Origin: Streptomyces camelliae
Lineage (GTDB): Bacteria; Actinomycetota; Actinomycetes; Streptomycetales; Streptomycetaceae
Direction: 5' to 3'
NCBI RefSeq assembly: GCF_027625935.1
Contig: NZ_CP115300.1
Span: 3,162,001 to 3,226,000, forward strand
DNA: 64,000 bases
Each line of letters starts with the position of its first letter. Within the stretch, counting starts at the first letter, position 1. Under the pieces are notes generated by a model. It worked only from the letters and a program-made list of their open reading frames with translations, was not told the DNA's origin and did no database searches. Both the position numbers and the translations under genes were made by a program. Positions 1 through 9,031 of the stretch are shown in pieces.

Positions 1-2
1 AC

Positions 3-791
3 GCGCTCGTGATGTGGGAGGCGCAGTTCGGCGACTTCGTCAACGGCGCGCAGACGGTGGTCGACGAGTACATCTCGGCGGCCGAGCAGAAGTGGGGCCA
101 GATGAGCGGCGTGACGCTCCTGCTCCCCCACGGCTACGAGGGCCAGGGCCCGGACCACACTTCGGCCCGTGTCGAGCGCTTCCTCCAGCTCTGCGCCCAG
201 AACAACATGACGGTCGCCATGCCGACCCTGCCGTCGAACTACTTCCACCTCCTGCGGTGGCAGGTGCACAACCCGCACCACAAGCCGCTGGTGGTCTTCA
301 CCCCGAAGTCGATGCTGCGTCTGAAGGCGGCCGCGTCGAAGACGGAGGAGTTCACCTCGGGTCAGTTCCGCCCGGTCATCGACGATGCGACGGTGGACCC
401 GGCCGCGGTCCGCAAGGTCGTCTTCGTGGCCGGCAAGCTGTACTACGACCTGGAGGCCGAGCGGGTCAAGCGCGGCGTCACGGACACGGCGATCATCCGC
501 ATCGAGCGGCTGTACCCGCTGCCGGGTGCCGAGCTCCAGGCGGAGGTCAACAAGTACCCGAACGCCGAGAAGTACCTGTGGGCGCAGGAGGAGCCGGCGA
601 ACCAGGGTGCCTGGCCGTTCATCGCGCTCAACCTGATCGACCACCTGGACCTGGCGGTCGGCGCCGACATCCCGGCCGGCGAGCGGCTGCGGCGCATCTC
701 GCGCCCGCACTCCTCGTCCCCGGCTGTCGGCTCCGCCAAGCGCCACCAGGCGGAGCAGGAACAGCTGGTGCGTGAGGTTTTTGAGGCGTAA
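3..791 (+). CDS. kgd: 2-oxoglutarate dehydrogenase (Kgd/SucA), C-terminal part
   Basis: The frame is open from the window edge and runs 262 residues to TAA, so this is the 3' end of a larger gene. Seen: ALVMWEAQFGDF, then NGAQTVVDEY, LLPHGYEGQGPDH, the SNYFHLLRWQ segment and KSMLRLKAA. These are the conserved third transketolase-like domain of thiamine-diphosphate E1 components of 2-oxoglutarate dehydrogenase. Known: in actinobacteria the chain is a roughly 1200-residue fusion of an E2-type acyltransferase domain and E1, and catalyses oxidative decarboxylation of 2-oxoglutarate to succinyl-CoA in the TCA cycle. The missing N-terminus prevents judging the E2 part. A strong hairpin follows the stop codon at once, so the gene ends its transcription unit here. 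Confidence 0.95.
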   Translation, partial: ALVMWEAQFGDFVNGAQTVVDEYISAAEQKWGQMSGVTLLLPHGYEGQGPDHTSARVERFLQLCAQNNMTVAMPTLPSNYFHLLRWQVHNPHHKPLVVFTPKSMLRLKAAASKTEEFTSGQFRPVIDDATVDPAAVRKVVFVAGKLYYDLEAERVKRGVTDTAIIRIERLYPLPGAELQAEVNKYPNAEKYLWAQEEPANQGAWPFIALNLIDHLDLAVGADIPAGERLRRISRPHSSSPAVGSAKRHQAEQEQLVREVFEA

Positions 792-806
792 GCCTTAAGC
801 CACCAA

Positions 807-846
807 GGGCCCGGTACCGAGTTCTCACTCGGTACCGGGCCCTTTT
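807..846 (+). terminator. Rho-independent terminator after kgd
   Basis: A perfect 15-bp inverted repeat (807-821 with 828-842) has a 6-nt loop and is followed directly by TTTT. It lies between the convergent ends of kgd and the TPR gene at 861, so it may also stop transcription from the other side, although the T-tract fits the plus strand. Confidence 0.9.
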
Positions 847-860
847 CGCCTACGGGGCTT

Positions 861-3857
861 TCAGCCCAGGTACGCCTCGAAGTCCCAGTAGGGACGCACC
901 CGTTGGCGGGCCGAGATGGTATGGGGGTGCTGGGCGCCCAGGGTGCGGGTGAGGGTGAGGAGGGCGTCGTCCTCCAGCTTCCCCGCCTCCTCCTGCTCGT
1001 GCACGGCCCGCAGGTCGGCGGCGAGGGCCACCTGACAGGACAGGGTGAGCGGATGCTCGTGGCCCAGGGTGTGCCGGGCCCGGCGCAGGGTTTCCCGGCT
1101 CAGTTCCACGGCCTCGGCGATACGACCGTTGAAGTTGCGGGCGGCGGCCGTGTTCAGGGCGCAGCCGAGGACCCAGGGGTGGTCGGCGGTGAGCGTGGAG
1201 GTGAGCCCGGCCAGCGCGGCCTCCGACATGGCGAGCGCGTCGGCGCGGTCGCCGGCCACCTGCATGACGAGCGCCGTGTTGGAGAGCATGCCCGTGGCCA
1301 CCGGGTGGGCGGGGCCGAGCAGGGCCCGGTAGCCGGCCTCGGCCTCGTCGATCAGGTCCCGGGCCTGGCTCAGATCACCGTGTTCCCGCAGGTAGTTGCC
1401 GTAGTTGGCGATGAAGGACAGGGTGCGGTAGTGCTCGCGGCCGTGCAGCCGGGCGAGCTGGTCGAGGAGATCGGCCATGATGGCGCCCACGGCCTCGCCG
1501 TGTCCGCCCTCGCGGCGCCGGCACAGGGCCAGCTGGACCCGGGCCGCCAGGGTCTGCGGATGCAGGGGGCCGAGCACCTGCACATGGATGCGGACCAGCG
1601 GCTCCTGGCGGGCCAGCGCGTCCCGGTAGCGCCCGAGAAGGCGCAGGTCGTGGGCGACGGCAGTGCCCGAGTGGAGTGTGCTGATGTGCCGGGCGCGCAG
1701 CACGTTCTCCCGCCGGGTCAGGGTCTCCAGGTCGAGTTCGTACGCCGCGGCGTACCTGCCCAGCAGCCGTAGCCCGACAGCCAGGTTGTGCCGGTCGACC
1801 AGCGTGGTGACCTCGTCGGGTCCGAGCAGTCGTTCGCTGCCCTCCAGAACCTTCTGCTGCAGGGCGTACGCCTCCTCGTACCGCCCTAGGAAGCGCAGGT
1901 CACCCGCGACGGCGGACTGCATGCTCAGCTCTGCCATCTCATTGCGCTGGGAGGCGGCCTGGAGGCGCTCCAGGAGCCGGCGGTCCAGTTCGTGCGCCTC
2001 GCGGAAGCGGCCGCTGGTGCGCATGATGTAGCTCTCGTGGGCGGTCAGTTCGAGCAGGGGCCGGTCCAGTGGCTCCATCATCTGCGACCAGCTGGCGCGG
2101 ATCTTCTGGGCCAGTTCGAGACCGCTGTTGTACTCGCCGCTGCGCAGGCAGTACTGCAGGCAGTTCAGGACGGTGGCTTGGACGCGGGGCTGGCCGCTGC
2201 TCAGCGCGCCGGAGGGTTCCAGGTGGGGCAGTAGTTCGGCGTACCGGGGCCAGTTCCTGCTGTCCACGGGGTTGCCGGGGTCGGCCTCGGCGAGCAGGGT
2301 GCGCACGGCCCGGCGGTGGACGGCCCGGTTCTCCTCGCCAGTCAGCTTGGAGACGATGTCGTGGACGAGCCGGTGCATGTGCACGGACTCCTGGTGCGGG
2401 CCCATCTCGGCGCCGAGGGGGCCGCGCGTCTCGCGGGTGAGCACCGAGTAGTTGACGAGGGTGTCGAGGGCCCGGGTCCAGGCGGGCAGGTCGGTGGCCA
2501 TCCAGCGCAGTTCCTCGGGGAGGTCCGTCTGCGGGTAGGCGCGGATCAGGCCGAGCGGAATGCGTCCGGGGGCGAAGGACGTGCACAGGCCGAGGACGTC
2601 GATGGCCTGGGGCTGGGAACGGCGCAACCGGTTGAGCAGTATCGACCAGGAGGTCATGGAGGACTGCGGGAAGCCCTCGCCGGTGGCGGGCTCGTCGACG
2701 GTGGACAGTCTGCGCTCGCGCACCATCCGCAGATACTCGGGCACCTCCATGCCGGACTCGCCGAGCCAGGAGGCGGCCTGCACGAGCGGCAGCGGTACAT
2801 CACCGAACTCGGCGGCGACCTCGTCCGCCTCGGCCTCCGTGATGTGCGGGGCGCGGCGCATGAGATAGCCGGTGGACTCGGCGCGCAGGAAGGCCGGCAC
2901 CTCCAGGACGTCGGTGTGCTCGGTCCAGGCCCGGTTGCGCGAGGTGACCAGGACGTGGCCGGGGCCCTGCGGGAGGAGCGTGTTGATCCCCTCGGAGTCG
3001 TCCCAGCCGTCGAAGATCACCAGCCAGTTGGTGTACGGCTCGCCCCGGCGCAGCGCCTCCCTTACGGCGCGGATGCGCTCACCGGGCTCGTTGCCGATGG
3101 ACAGGCCGAGTTCGACGGCCAGTTCTCCGAAGCGGTCGCGCTGGATGTTGCGGTCGTCGGAGTTGACCCACCACACCAGGTCGTAGTCGGTGCTGAAGCG
3201 GTGCGCGTACTCGGCGGCGAGCTGGGTCTTGCCGATGCCCGACATGCCCAGCAGAGTGCAGGCGGAAGCGCCGCGCTCGGCGTCGGAAAGACGCTGGTGG
3301 ATGTCGGTGAGCAGGTCGTCACGGCCGGTGAAGCGCGGGTTGCGGCGGGGCACCTCGCCCCAGATGTCGCACCGCATGTCCGGGTAGCGGACCGGGTTGG
3401 GCAGGGTGCGTGGACGGGGTGCGCGGTCCAGGCCGAGCCGGCTCAGCAGGCGCTCCTCGGCGGCGTCCTCGCTCAGGGCCCAGAGGCTGGCCGGTTCGAG
3501 GACGGCGGTGGCGGGCAGCAGCGGGCGGTTGGTGAGGTTGACGGCGGCGAAGCGGTCGGCGTGGTGGGCGACGAAGCCGCGCAGGACGTCGTTCCACTCA
3601 CCTGCCGGGCGCGGGCCGAGTTCGAAGAACCAGTCGTTGAGCACCAGCAGCACCTGGCCGGTGGAGAGCAGCAGGTCGCCGAGCGAGTCCTCCAGCGGGA
3701 CCTCGCGGGGTGGGTCCCAGCGTTGCTGGGTGGCCCGGTAGCCGTGGCGTTCCAGCATCTGTGCGATCCACGCCGCCCACGAACGGTGGTAGCCCGGGAA
3801 GACCACCAGGACGTGCTGGGCCGCGCCGCCCCTGTCCGACCGCCGCTGTTCCGCCAT
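861..3857 (-). CDS. TIR-like/NB-ARC/tetratricopeptide protein of the FxsT type
   Basis: This is a 998-residue protein. I start it at the ATG at 3857, which has GGGAG 8 nt upstream; an in-frame extension to 4010 has no such support. Domains seen: about residues 15-140 form an alpha/beta TIR-like domain (HVLVVFPGYHRSWAAWIAQ ... WDPP). A STAND ATPase follows, with Walker A GMSGIGKT near 204-211, Walker B WLVIFDGWDD near 278-287 and a VLVTSR sensor. The C-terminal half is TPRs with RLLGRY/ALxxxxxLxxxERVLGPDHPxTL-like units. Family knowledge: this architecture is named FxSxx-COOH system tetratricopeptide repeat protein. STAND ATPases with TPRs act as ligand-gated switches that oligomerise, and a TIR domain would be the effector. 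It is the last gene of the minus-strand array, 76 nt after the HExxH gene. The TIR catalytic glutamate is not obvious to me. Confidence 0.85.
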   Translation of the reverse strand: MAEQRRSDRGGAAQHVLVVFPGYHRSWAAWIAQMLERHGYRATQQRWDPPREVPLEDSLGDLLLSTGQVLLVLNDWFFELGPRPAGEWNDVLRGFVAHHADRFAAVNLTNRPLLPATAVLEPASLWALSEDAAEERLLSRLGLDRAPRPRTLPNPVRYPDMRCDIWGEVPRRNPRFTGRDDLLTDIHQRLSDAERGASACTLLGMSGIGKTQLAAEYAHRFSTDYDLVWWVNSDDRNIQRDRFGELAVELGLSIGNEPGERIRAVREALRRGEPYTNWLVIFDGWDDSEGINTLLPQGPGHVLVTSRNRAWTEHTDVLEVPAFLRAESTGYLMRRAPHITEAEADEVAAEFGDVPLPLVQAASWLGESGMEVPEYLRMVRERRLSTVDEPATGEGFPQSSMTSWSILLNRLRRSQPQAIDVLGLCTSFAPGRIPLGLIRAYPQTDLPEELRWMATDLPAWTRALDTLVNYSVLTRETRGPLGAEMGPHQESVHMHRLVHDIVSKLTGEENRAVHRRAVRTLLAEADPGNPVDSRNWPRYAELLPHLEPSGALSSGQPRVQATVLNCLQYCLRSGEYNSGLELAQKIRASWSQMMEPLDRPLLELTAHESYIMRTSGRFREAHELDRRLLERLQAASQRNEMAELSMQSAVAGDLRFLGRYEEAYALQQKVLEGSERLLGPDEVTTLVDRHNLAVGLRLLGRYAAAYELDLETLTRRENVLRARHISTLHSGTAVAHDLRLLGRYRDALARQEPLVRIHVQVLGPLHPQTLAARVQLALCRRREGGHGEAVGAIMADLLDQLARLHGREHYRTLSFIANYGNYLREHGDLSQARDLIDEAEAGYRALLGPAHPVATGMLSNTALVMQVAGDRADALAMSEAALAGLTSTLTADHPWVLGCALNTAAARNFNGRIAEAVELSRETLRRARHTLGHEHPLTLSCQVALAADLRAVHEQEEAGKLEDDALLTLTRTLGAQHPHTISARQRVRPYWDFEAYLG

Positions 3858-3933
3858 CGCCGCTCCCTGTTCCCGCGCCCGACTCCCGGACGAGCGCCTG
3901 CATAACGTAGCGCAATACCATACGCACAGGCTG

Positions 3934-5211
3934 TCACCACAGACTTCGGGCCGCCACGCCGAGACTCGCGTGGTGGCATTCCATCTCCTGAACGAACTCC
4001 CGTCCCACAAAGGTCAGTTCATCGGATTCGCGGAGGATGGACAAGGCTTCGCCGACCGCATCCCAATAGGTCTCGAACTGACGCTCGGCACGGTCCCGGA
4101 AGCCGTCGGTCCCCGGGGGCCCGCCCCTCGCCCTGCGCCACAGGTCGGTGAGGGCGAGATGCGCGTAGACGCCCTGGAGGACGCCTGACACGGGACGCGG
4201 ATCGGGGCGCCAGCCCACCCGGTACCGGGCCCCGCCCGAGCGGTACAGCGGGACGAGTTCGTGCAGGGCGGCCAGTTTCGAGTGGTGCACCTCGTGCACG
4301 AGCGCTTCGGCCAGTCGGCCCGGTTCCGGCGGAAGCTGGCTCAGCATCGCTCCGGGCGCGGCCCGCAGGGTGGCGCTCATCGAAGAGCCGCTCGGGTGGG
4401 CCGACGGCGCGAGCGGCACCACGGCGCGCAGCAGCGTCCTGGTCTCCGCGGCGCGCTCGGGGTCGGTCGCCGACAGCAGCGCCTGAGCCGCGCGCCACTG
4501 CTCGGCCCACCGGCGGGAAGCGGAGTGCGGGCGCCTGACGGCGGGCAGGGCCTCGGGGCCGACGCCCTGCGCCGGCACCCGGTAGGGGTCGACGTCGTCG
4601 AGGACGACCGTGCTGCCGGGCAGCTCGCGCAGCCCCGACCAGCCGGGGCCGCCACCGACCGGGTGCCGGGAATCGGGCAGCAGGCGGGTGAGGAGTACGT
4701 CGGCCAGGCCGGCGGAGTCGGTGATCCGGGCCGAGCCGGGATACCCGCCCAGCCGGACCCGGCCGGACGGACAGCTCAGTTCACCGAGGGACGGCAGCAC
4801 GAGCCGCCCCGAGGGCACCGCGAGTTCTCCCTCCACCGGGCAGCCCGCACGTACGGCGGCGGCCACGGCGAGCCCGCTCAGATAACCCAGCCGCCCTTCC
4901 AGTGCCGGTCCCTCGTCGGCGGCCAGCGTCTCGGTGAGCCAGGCGCCGGTCATCGGGTAGTCCAGCAGGGCACGCACCGCCGCCGGTTCGGTGCGTTCCG
5001 CTCGCTCCAGCAACGCCCAGTCGGCCTCGAAGCGCCGGTGCCCGGCGGGCCGGAGGGCGGCGCGCTCGCGTTCCAGCCGGATCAGCACGGCCTTGAGGAG
5101 CACCATGCGACGCGCGTGGAGTGCGGCACGCAGTGCCTCGGCGCTGAGGGATGCGGGGCGTGTCCTGGCGAGCTCTCCGACGATGCGGGAGAAGCGGGTT
5201 GCCAGGGTCAT
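3934..5211 (-). CDS. HExxH-motif putative peptide beta-hydroxylase
   Basis: A 425-residue protein whose ATG overlaps the TGA of the upstream small gene (ATGA), implying translational coupling. The diagnostic feature is HEVHH at residues 306-310 within ALVHEVHHSKLAALHEL; the His, Glu and His sit at 306, 307 and 310. No signal peptide or membrane helix is visible. Known: the HEXXH-motif family is found beside FxSxx-COOH and other ribosomal peptide loci, and members are now described as 2-oxoglutarate-dependent HExxH-type peptide beta-hydroxylases rather than metalloproteases. Inference: it modifies a peptide encoded in this array, most simply the 94-aa protein just upstream. The usual partner radical-SAM enzyme FxsB is not in the window. 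Confidence 0.75.
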   Translation of the reverse strand: MTLATRFSRIVGELARTRPASLSAEALRAALHARRMVLLKAVLIRLERERAALRPAGHRRFEADWALLERAERTEPAAVRALLDYPMTGAWLTETLAADEGPALEGRLGYLSGLAVAAAVRAGCPVEGELAVPSGRLVLPSLGELSCPSGRVRLGGYPGSARITDSAGLADVLLTRLLPDSRHPVGGGPGWSGLRELPGSTVVLDDVDPYRVPAQGVGPEALPAVRRPHSASRRWAEQWRAAQALLSATDPERAAETRTLLRAVVPLAPSAHPSGSSMSATLRAAPGAMLSQLPPEPGRLAEALVHEVHHSKLAALHELVPLYRSGGARYRVGWRPDPRPVSGVLQGVYAHLALTDLWRRARGGPPGTDGFRDRAERQFETYWDAVGEALSILRESDELTFVGREFVQEMECHHASLGVAARSLW

Positions 5212-5492
5212 CCCCGGGTGTCCTCACCCGGGGCGAGCGCACCGAGCACGGCCGGAAACGTACCCTCGTCGGGCAGCGGTGCGAGGTCTGCGGGTGGCCG
5301 GGGATCCTCGCCGGCATACCAGACCTCGCCGAACTCCCGGGCCCGGTACAGGACGTCACCCACCACCGCCATGAGGCCCGGATCGTCCATGGCGCGCAAT
5401 GTCCGCAGGTCGACATCGGTGAGGCCGGACAGGAGCGCGGTCAGTCCGCGGTCCTCACCGGGACCGGCCGCTCCTTTCCTCTGCTCCGCCAC
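5208..5492 (-). CDS. 94-aa putative peptide substrate of the HExxH enzyme
   Basis: Starts at GTG 5492, which has a strong GGGAGGAG six nt upstream; longer in-frame starts run back into the preceding gene and lack a ribosome site. The product is 94 residues. An amphipathic helical stretch (about 16-50, containing LTALLSGLTDVDLRTLRAM and VVGDVLYRAREF) is followed by EVWYAGEDPRPP and a Pro/Gly/Asp-rich tail ending GEDTRG. The helical part resembles the leader of FxsA-type precursor peptides, but the C-terminus has no F-x-S-x-x motif, so I do not call it FxsA. It sits between the vWA gene (91 nt gap) and the HExxH gene (4-nt overlap). Inferred role: leader-guided substrate or adaptor. Trp, Tyr, Asp and Glu in the segment after the helix are candidate modified residues. 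Confidence 0.7.
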   Translation of the reverse strand: MAEQRKGAAGPGEDRGLTALLSGLTDVDLRTLRAMDDPGLMAVVGDVLYRAREFGEVWYAGEDPRPPADLAPLPDEGTFPAVLGALAPGEDTRG

Positions 5493-5583
5493 CCTCGGCT
5501 CCTCCCTGCCGGCACCCGCCCCGTACGGCCACAGCGGCTGCCCAGTTCTTCCCGACGCGAGGGAGTCAGAAACACCGAGTCGA

Positions 5584-8500
5584 TCAACTCCGGTCACGAT
5601 CGGACCAGTTGGCCCACTCTTCGGTCCATGGGTACCAAGGGGGCGCGAGCCGGCCCCACTCCGTCTCCGGCAGCCCCCGTACGTCATCCCGCCGAACCCC
5701 CTCCGAGGCCAGGACCGCCTCCGCCCGCCTGGTCTCCTCGACGTCCGCCCAGTCCACCTCCCGCAACGCCCCCGACAGCCGCTGCCACTGCTCGCGGGCC
5801 GCCCGGTAGGCGCCCCGTGCCGCGCCCGGCCGCCCCAGCAGGGCCAGCACCGCGGCGCTGCCGTGCCAGGCCCGCGCGGCCGTCACCGAGCCGGGGTCCT
5901 CGCCGTGCGCGGCCCGCGCCTCCCGCTCGGCGCTCTCGTACGCCTGCAACGCCTCCATCAGCCCCGGCGCGCCCGCGTGATACCAGCCCTCCAGCCGCAC
6001 CCGCCCGAGCTGGAGCCACACCTCCGCGCGGACGGCCGCGTCGGCGGCGGCCCGCAGCGCCTGGCCGAGCAGATGACGGCTCTCGAACAGGTCGGGCAGA
6101 AAGCCGAGATGGCGGAACCGCTGGGCGAGCGCGCTGCCGACCAGGCCCTGCAGCCGGCCGCGCTGGGCGGAGCGGGCCGGCAGCACCTTCAGCGCCTCGC
6201 GTAGCACGTACTCGGCCCGGTCCACGATCTGCGCGCCGCCCTGCGCCGAGGCCCGTCGCAGCAGCGACTCGCCCCAGCCGGTCAGCAGCCGGCAGCGCAG
6301 GGCGCTGTCCGCGGGGGCGAGCAGCACCGCCCGCTCGTAGGCGGCGTCGGCTTCACGGCCGTGCCCGGTCTCGTCCTGGAAGGCGGCCAGCGCGGCCAGG
6401 CAGGGCAGCAGCAGGCCCGGCTCGTCCCCGGCGGCCCGCTCGGCCCGCTCCAGCGCCGCGCGCGTCTCGGCGTCCTCGGCACCGGCGGCCCGCAGCGCCC
6501 GCGCCAGATCCAGCACGGCGGGCGCCCGTACCCCGGCAGCGGCGTCTTCGAGGTCCAACAGGGCGCAGCCTTCCCTGAGTTCGGGCACGGCGGCACCGGC
6601 ATGCCGCAGCTCCAGCAGGATCCGGCCGCGCAGGAGGAGCCGGGCGCGGTGCACGCGAGCAGCCCAGGGCACGGCTTCCGCATCCGCACCGGCCGACTCC
6701 CCGGAGGGGGAGTGCGCGGCGCCGGGGTCCTCCCCGTCGTCTTGAGCATCCTGCCCGGCCTGCCCGACTTGGTCGGCTTGGTCGGCTTGGCCTGCTTGGT
6801 CTGCTTGGTCGGGCTGAACGTCCTGCAGAGCCTGGGCTCTCCGCATCAGGTCGCCCGGAGCGTCCACCAGGTCCCCGCCACCCCCGCCCGGCAGCGAACG
6901 CGCCCACATGCGCGCCCTCTGTGCCAGGCCCGGCCAGGGCGCGCTGTCCGGATCGAGCACCTCCAGCGCGGCCCTCAGCAGCTCGGCCTCCGCCGTCTGC
7001 TGCCACAACTCCCAGCTGCAGAAGGCAATTTCGAGGGCCGACTCGGCGCGCTCGGGGCTGTCGGCGGGGGCCGAGGCGTGCGCGGCGGCGACCTGGGTCA
7101 CGGCCTCGCGCAGCAGCTCCTCCCGGCGGCCCGCCGCGCGCACCCCCGCCGTACCCGCCTCGGCGCGCAGCACCCGGCCGAGCAGCAGCCGCGCCCGTAC
7201 GACGGTCTCCTCGGTGTCGTCCGCGCCGGTCACCGCCGTACGCGCGAGGTCCCGGGCATGCCGCAGCACCTCCGGGTCGCCGCGCCGCCGCCACTCCTCG
7301 AACAGCCGGCCGCCCTCGGTGAGCGGGTCGACCGCCGGGCGCTCGGGCTGGTAGAAGCGCAGCACCCGGGCGGGGATCCGGGCGAACAGCTCGGCCTCGA
7401 CGCCGCCGCCCGCGTCCTCGGCCGCGGTGTCCTCGGGCAGCGGCCCCGCGCCGCCGTCCGGGTCGCGGTCGGTGAGCCGGGCCGAGGCGAGCGCGGCGAA
7501 GTTCCGGGTGCCGCGGCCGAAGTGCCGTTCCACATACGCCGAGCAGTGCTTGAGGACGAGTCCGGCGGCGTCCTGGTCGAGGGAGGCGAGCAGCAGGTCC
7601 TGCACCCGGCCCGGGTAGACGAAGCAGGGCTGGTCGCCGGTGCCGGGCAGTTGCCGTAGCAGCCCGCCGAGCAGCACCTCGGCCAGCTCCATGGGCCCGG
7701 TGTCGGGCAGCATCGCCCGCTGCACCAGCTGCATCACGGGCAGGGTGAGCGGGGCCGCGGCGAGATAGACGGCCAGGCGCAGCGCACCGGGCGAGGCTCC
7801 GGCACGGAAGGCGCGCAGCAGCTCGTCGTCGCCGGGCGGGGCGGCGGCCGGTGCCGCCCGGGTGGCCGTACCCGGCGCGGTCAGCGCGGCCCAGGCGCGT
7901 TCGCTGGTCGGGCCGGTGCCCGCGAGCAGCCGGGCGAACGCCCCGAAGGCGTCCGGGGTGGGCTGCAGGACCGGCACCGGCCGGGCGTCCGGCGCCGGTT
8001 CGTCCCAGGGCTCGTCGTCGGGCAGGAAGACCAGGCGGCCGCCGACCTCCGCGCCCCGCACCAGCACGCCCGGTTCGGCGGGCAGCGCCGTACGGCCCCA
8101 CAGGCGGGGCGGCAGCGGCTGGACGACGGCCAGCGGGGCGGTGCGCGGCCAGCTGTGCAGCAGCCGCTGGGCGCTGCCGTTCTGCCACAGCGGGCCCACG
8201 CAGTCGCTGATGACGAAGGTGACACAGCGGCCGGTGGGGTCGTGCAGCTCGTCGGCCGGGCGCAGCCGGGTGTGCCGGCCGGGACCGGCGGTCGTCCCCA
8301 CGAGCAGAGCGCCCGCGTCCCCTTCGTACAGCTGGTGCACGCGGACGGAGGCGAACGCGCCGGACTGCTGGCAGGCCTGGCGCAGTTCCTCGACCATCTG
8401 TCCCCAGACGGCCATGGCGGGCCCGGTGTCCATCAGGAGCTGCACGTCACAGCGCCGGCGGCGGCCGGGCCGGAGGACGGGGAGCAGGATGCCGCTGGCG

Positions 8501-9024
8501 GCGGCACGGTCGGCGGTGGCCTCCTCGTCGATCCGGTCGGACCCGTCGGTCCCGTCGAGCCGCTCGTCCCGGCCGTGGACGGAGCCGGGCCGGTACCGGC
8601 CGAGGGCGCGCAGCGCCTTCTCCAGGCCGAGCAGTCCGGGCAGGGCACCGGCGGCGGGGGCGCGGACGGGGAACCCGGCGGGACTGCCCTCGGCGGCCGG
8701 GCGGCCGGGGCTGAGATCAGGGCTCGCGGTGGTGCGCGTGTGCAGGTGGACGGGGGCGGTGCCGGACTCCCGGCGAGGCGGCACGGGGGCGCGCTCCGGG
8801 CCGGTCGTCGGGTCCGGCGGGGCGACGGCGGTGTCCGGCCGCGGCGGGCCGGCCTCGGGACGGCGCGGGGGCGGTCCGGCGGACGACGGCCCGGGGGCGT
8901 CGCGCGCCGGGCCCGCGCCGAGCCGCCCGGCCAGCCAGAGCGCGTCCGCCACGTCCTCCGCGGTGACGTCGAGCCCGCCCTGGCGCAGCTTGCCGATCAG
9001 CTCGTCCAGACCCATGCCGGGCAT
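5584..9024 (-). CDS. vWA-like and helical-repeat protein of a MoxR-linked conflict system (SAV_2336-type)
   Basis: A 1146-residue soluble protein. It begins with a short helical domain (LDELIGKLRQGGLDVTAEDV) resembling the N-terminal adaptor domains of these systems, followed by a Pro/Arg/Gly-rich linker to about residue 185. A von Willebrand A-like fold follows: DVQLLMDTGPAMAVW with Asp at 199, and later VTFVISDCVGPLW. The metal-site DxSxS signature is degenerate (DTGPA). The middle is an uncharacterised helical region, and the C-terminal third holds Ala/Leu/Arg-rich TPR-like repeats. A Gln/Asp/Ala-rich insert is encoded by a tandem repeat at 6751-6813. The gene starts 7 nt after the MoxR gene with GAGGTG upstream. 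Known: MoxR AAA+ ATPases commonly pair with vWA partners that bind their targets. Inferred: partner of the adjacent MoxR protein. Confidence 0.75.
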   Translation of the reverse strand: MPGMGLDELIGKLRQGGLDVTAEDVADALWLAGRLGAGPARDAPGPSSAGPPPRRPEAGPPRPDTAVAPPDPTTGPERAPVPPRRESGTAPVHLHTRTTASPDLSPGRPAAEGSPAGFPVRAPAAGALPGLLGLEKALRALGRYRPGSVHGRDERLDGTDGSDRIDEEATADRAAASGILLPVLRPGRRRRCDVQLLMDTGPAMAVWGQMVEELRQACQQSGAFASVRVHQLYEGDAGALLVGTTAGPGRHTRLRPADELHDPTGRCVTFVISDCVGPLWQNGSAQRLLHSWPRTAPLAVVQPLPPRLWGRTALPAEPGVLVRGAEVGGRLVFLPDDEPWDEPAPDARPVPVLQPTPDAFGAFARLLAGTGPTSERAWAALTAPGTATRAAPAAAPPGDDELLRAFRAGASPGALRLAVYLAAAPLTLPVMQLVQRAMLPDTGPMELAEVLLGGLLRQLPGTGDQPCFVYPGRVQDLLLASLDQDAAGLVLKHCSAYVERHFGRGTRNFAALASARLTDRDPDGGAGPLPEDTAAEDAGGGVEAELFARIPARVLRFYQPERPAVDPLTEGGRLFEEWRRRGDPEVLRHARDLARTAVTGADDTEETVVRARLLLGRVLRAEAGTAGVRAAGRREELLREAVTQVAAAHASAPADSPERAESALEIAFCSWELWQQTAEAELLRAALEVLDPDSAPWPGLAQRARMWARSLPGGGGGDLVDAPGDLMRRAQALQDVQPDQADQAGQADQADQVGQAGQDAQDDGEDPGAAHSPSGESAGADAEAVPWAARVHRARLLLRGRILLELRHAGAAVPELREGCALLDLEDAAAGVRAPAVLDLARALRAAGAEDAETRAALERAERAAGDEPGLLLPCLAALAAFQDETGHGREADAAYERAVLLAPADSALRCRLLTGWGESLLRRASAQGGAQIVDRAEYVLREALKVLPARSAQRGRLQGLVGSALAQRFRHLGFLPDLFESRHLLGQALRAAADAAVRAEVWLQLGRVRLEGWYHAGAPGLMEALQAYESAEREARAAHGEDPGSVTAARAWHGSAAVLALLGRPGAARGAYRAAREQWQRLSGALREVDWADVEETRRAEAVLASEGVRRDDVRGLPETEWGRLAPPWYPWTEEWANWSDRDRS
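6751..6813. repeat. Seven-unit 9-bp in-frame tandem repeat
   Basis: Seven consecutive 9-nt units of the type ttggtcggc / ctgcccgac keep the reading frame of the vWA gene and encode a Gln-Ala-Asp-rich low-complexity linker. The unit length allows copy-number change without a frameshift. Confidence 0.85.
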
Positions 9025-9031
9025 GCGCCCA

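Noticed and set aside
5208..5492. Calling the 94-aa gene fxsA
   Set aside because: The protein ends GEDTRG without the F-x-S-x-x C-terminus, and no FxsB radical-SAM gene is in the window.
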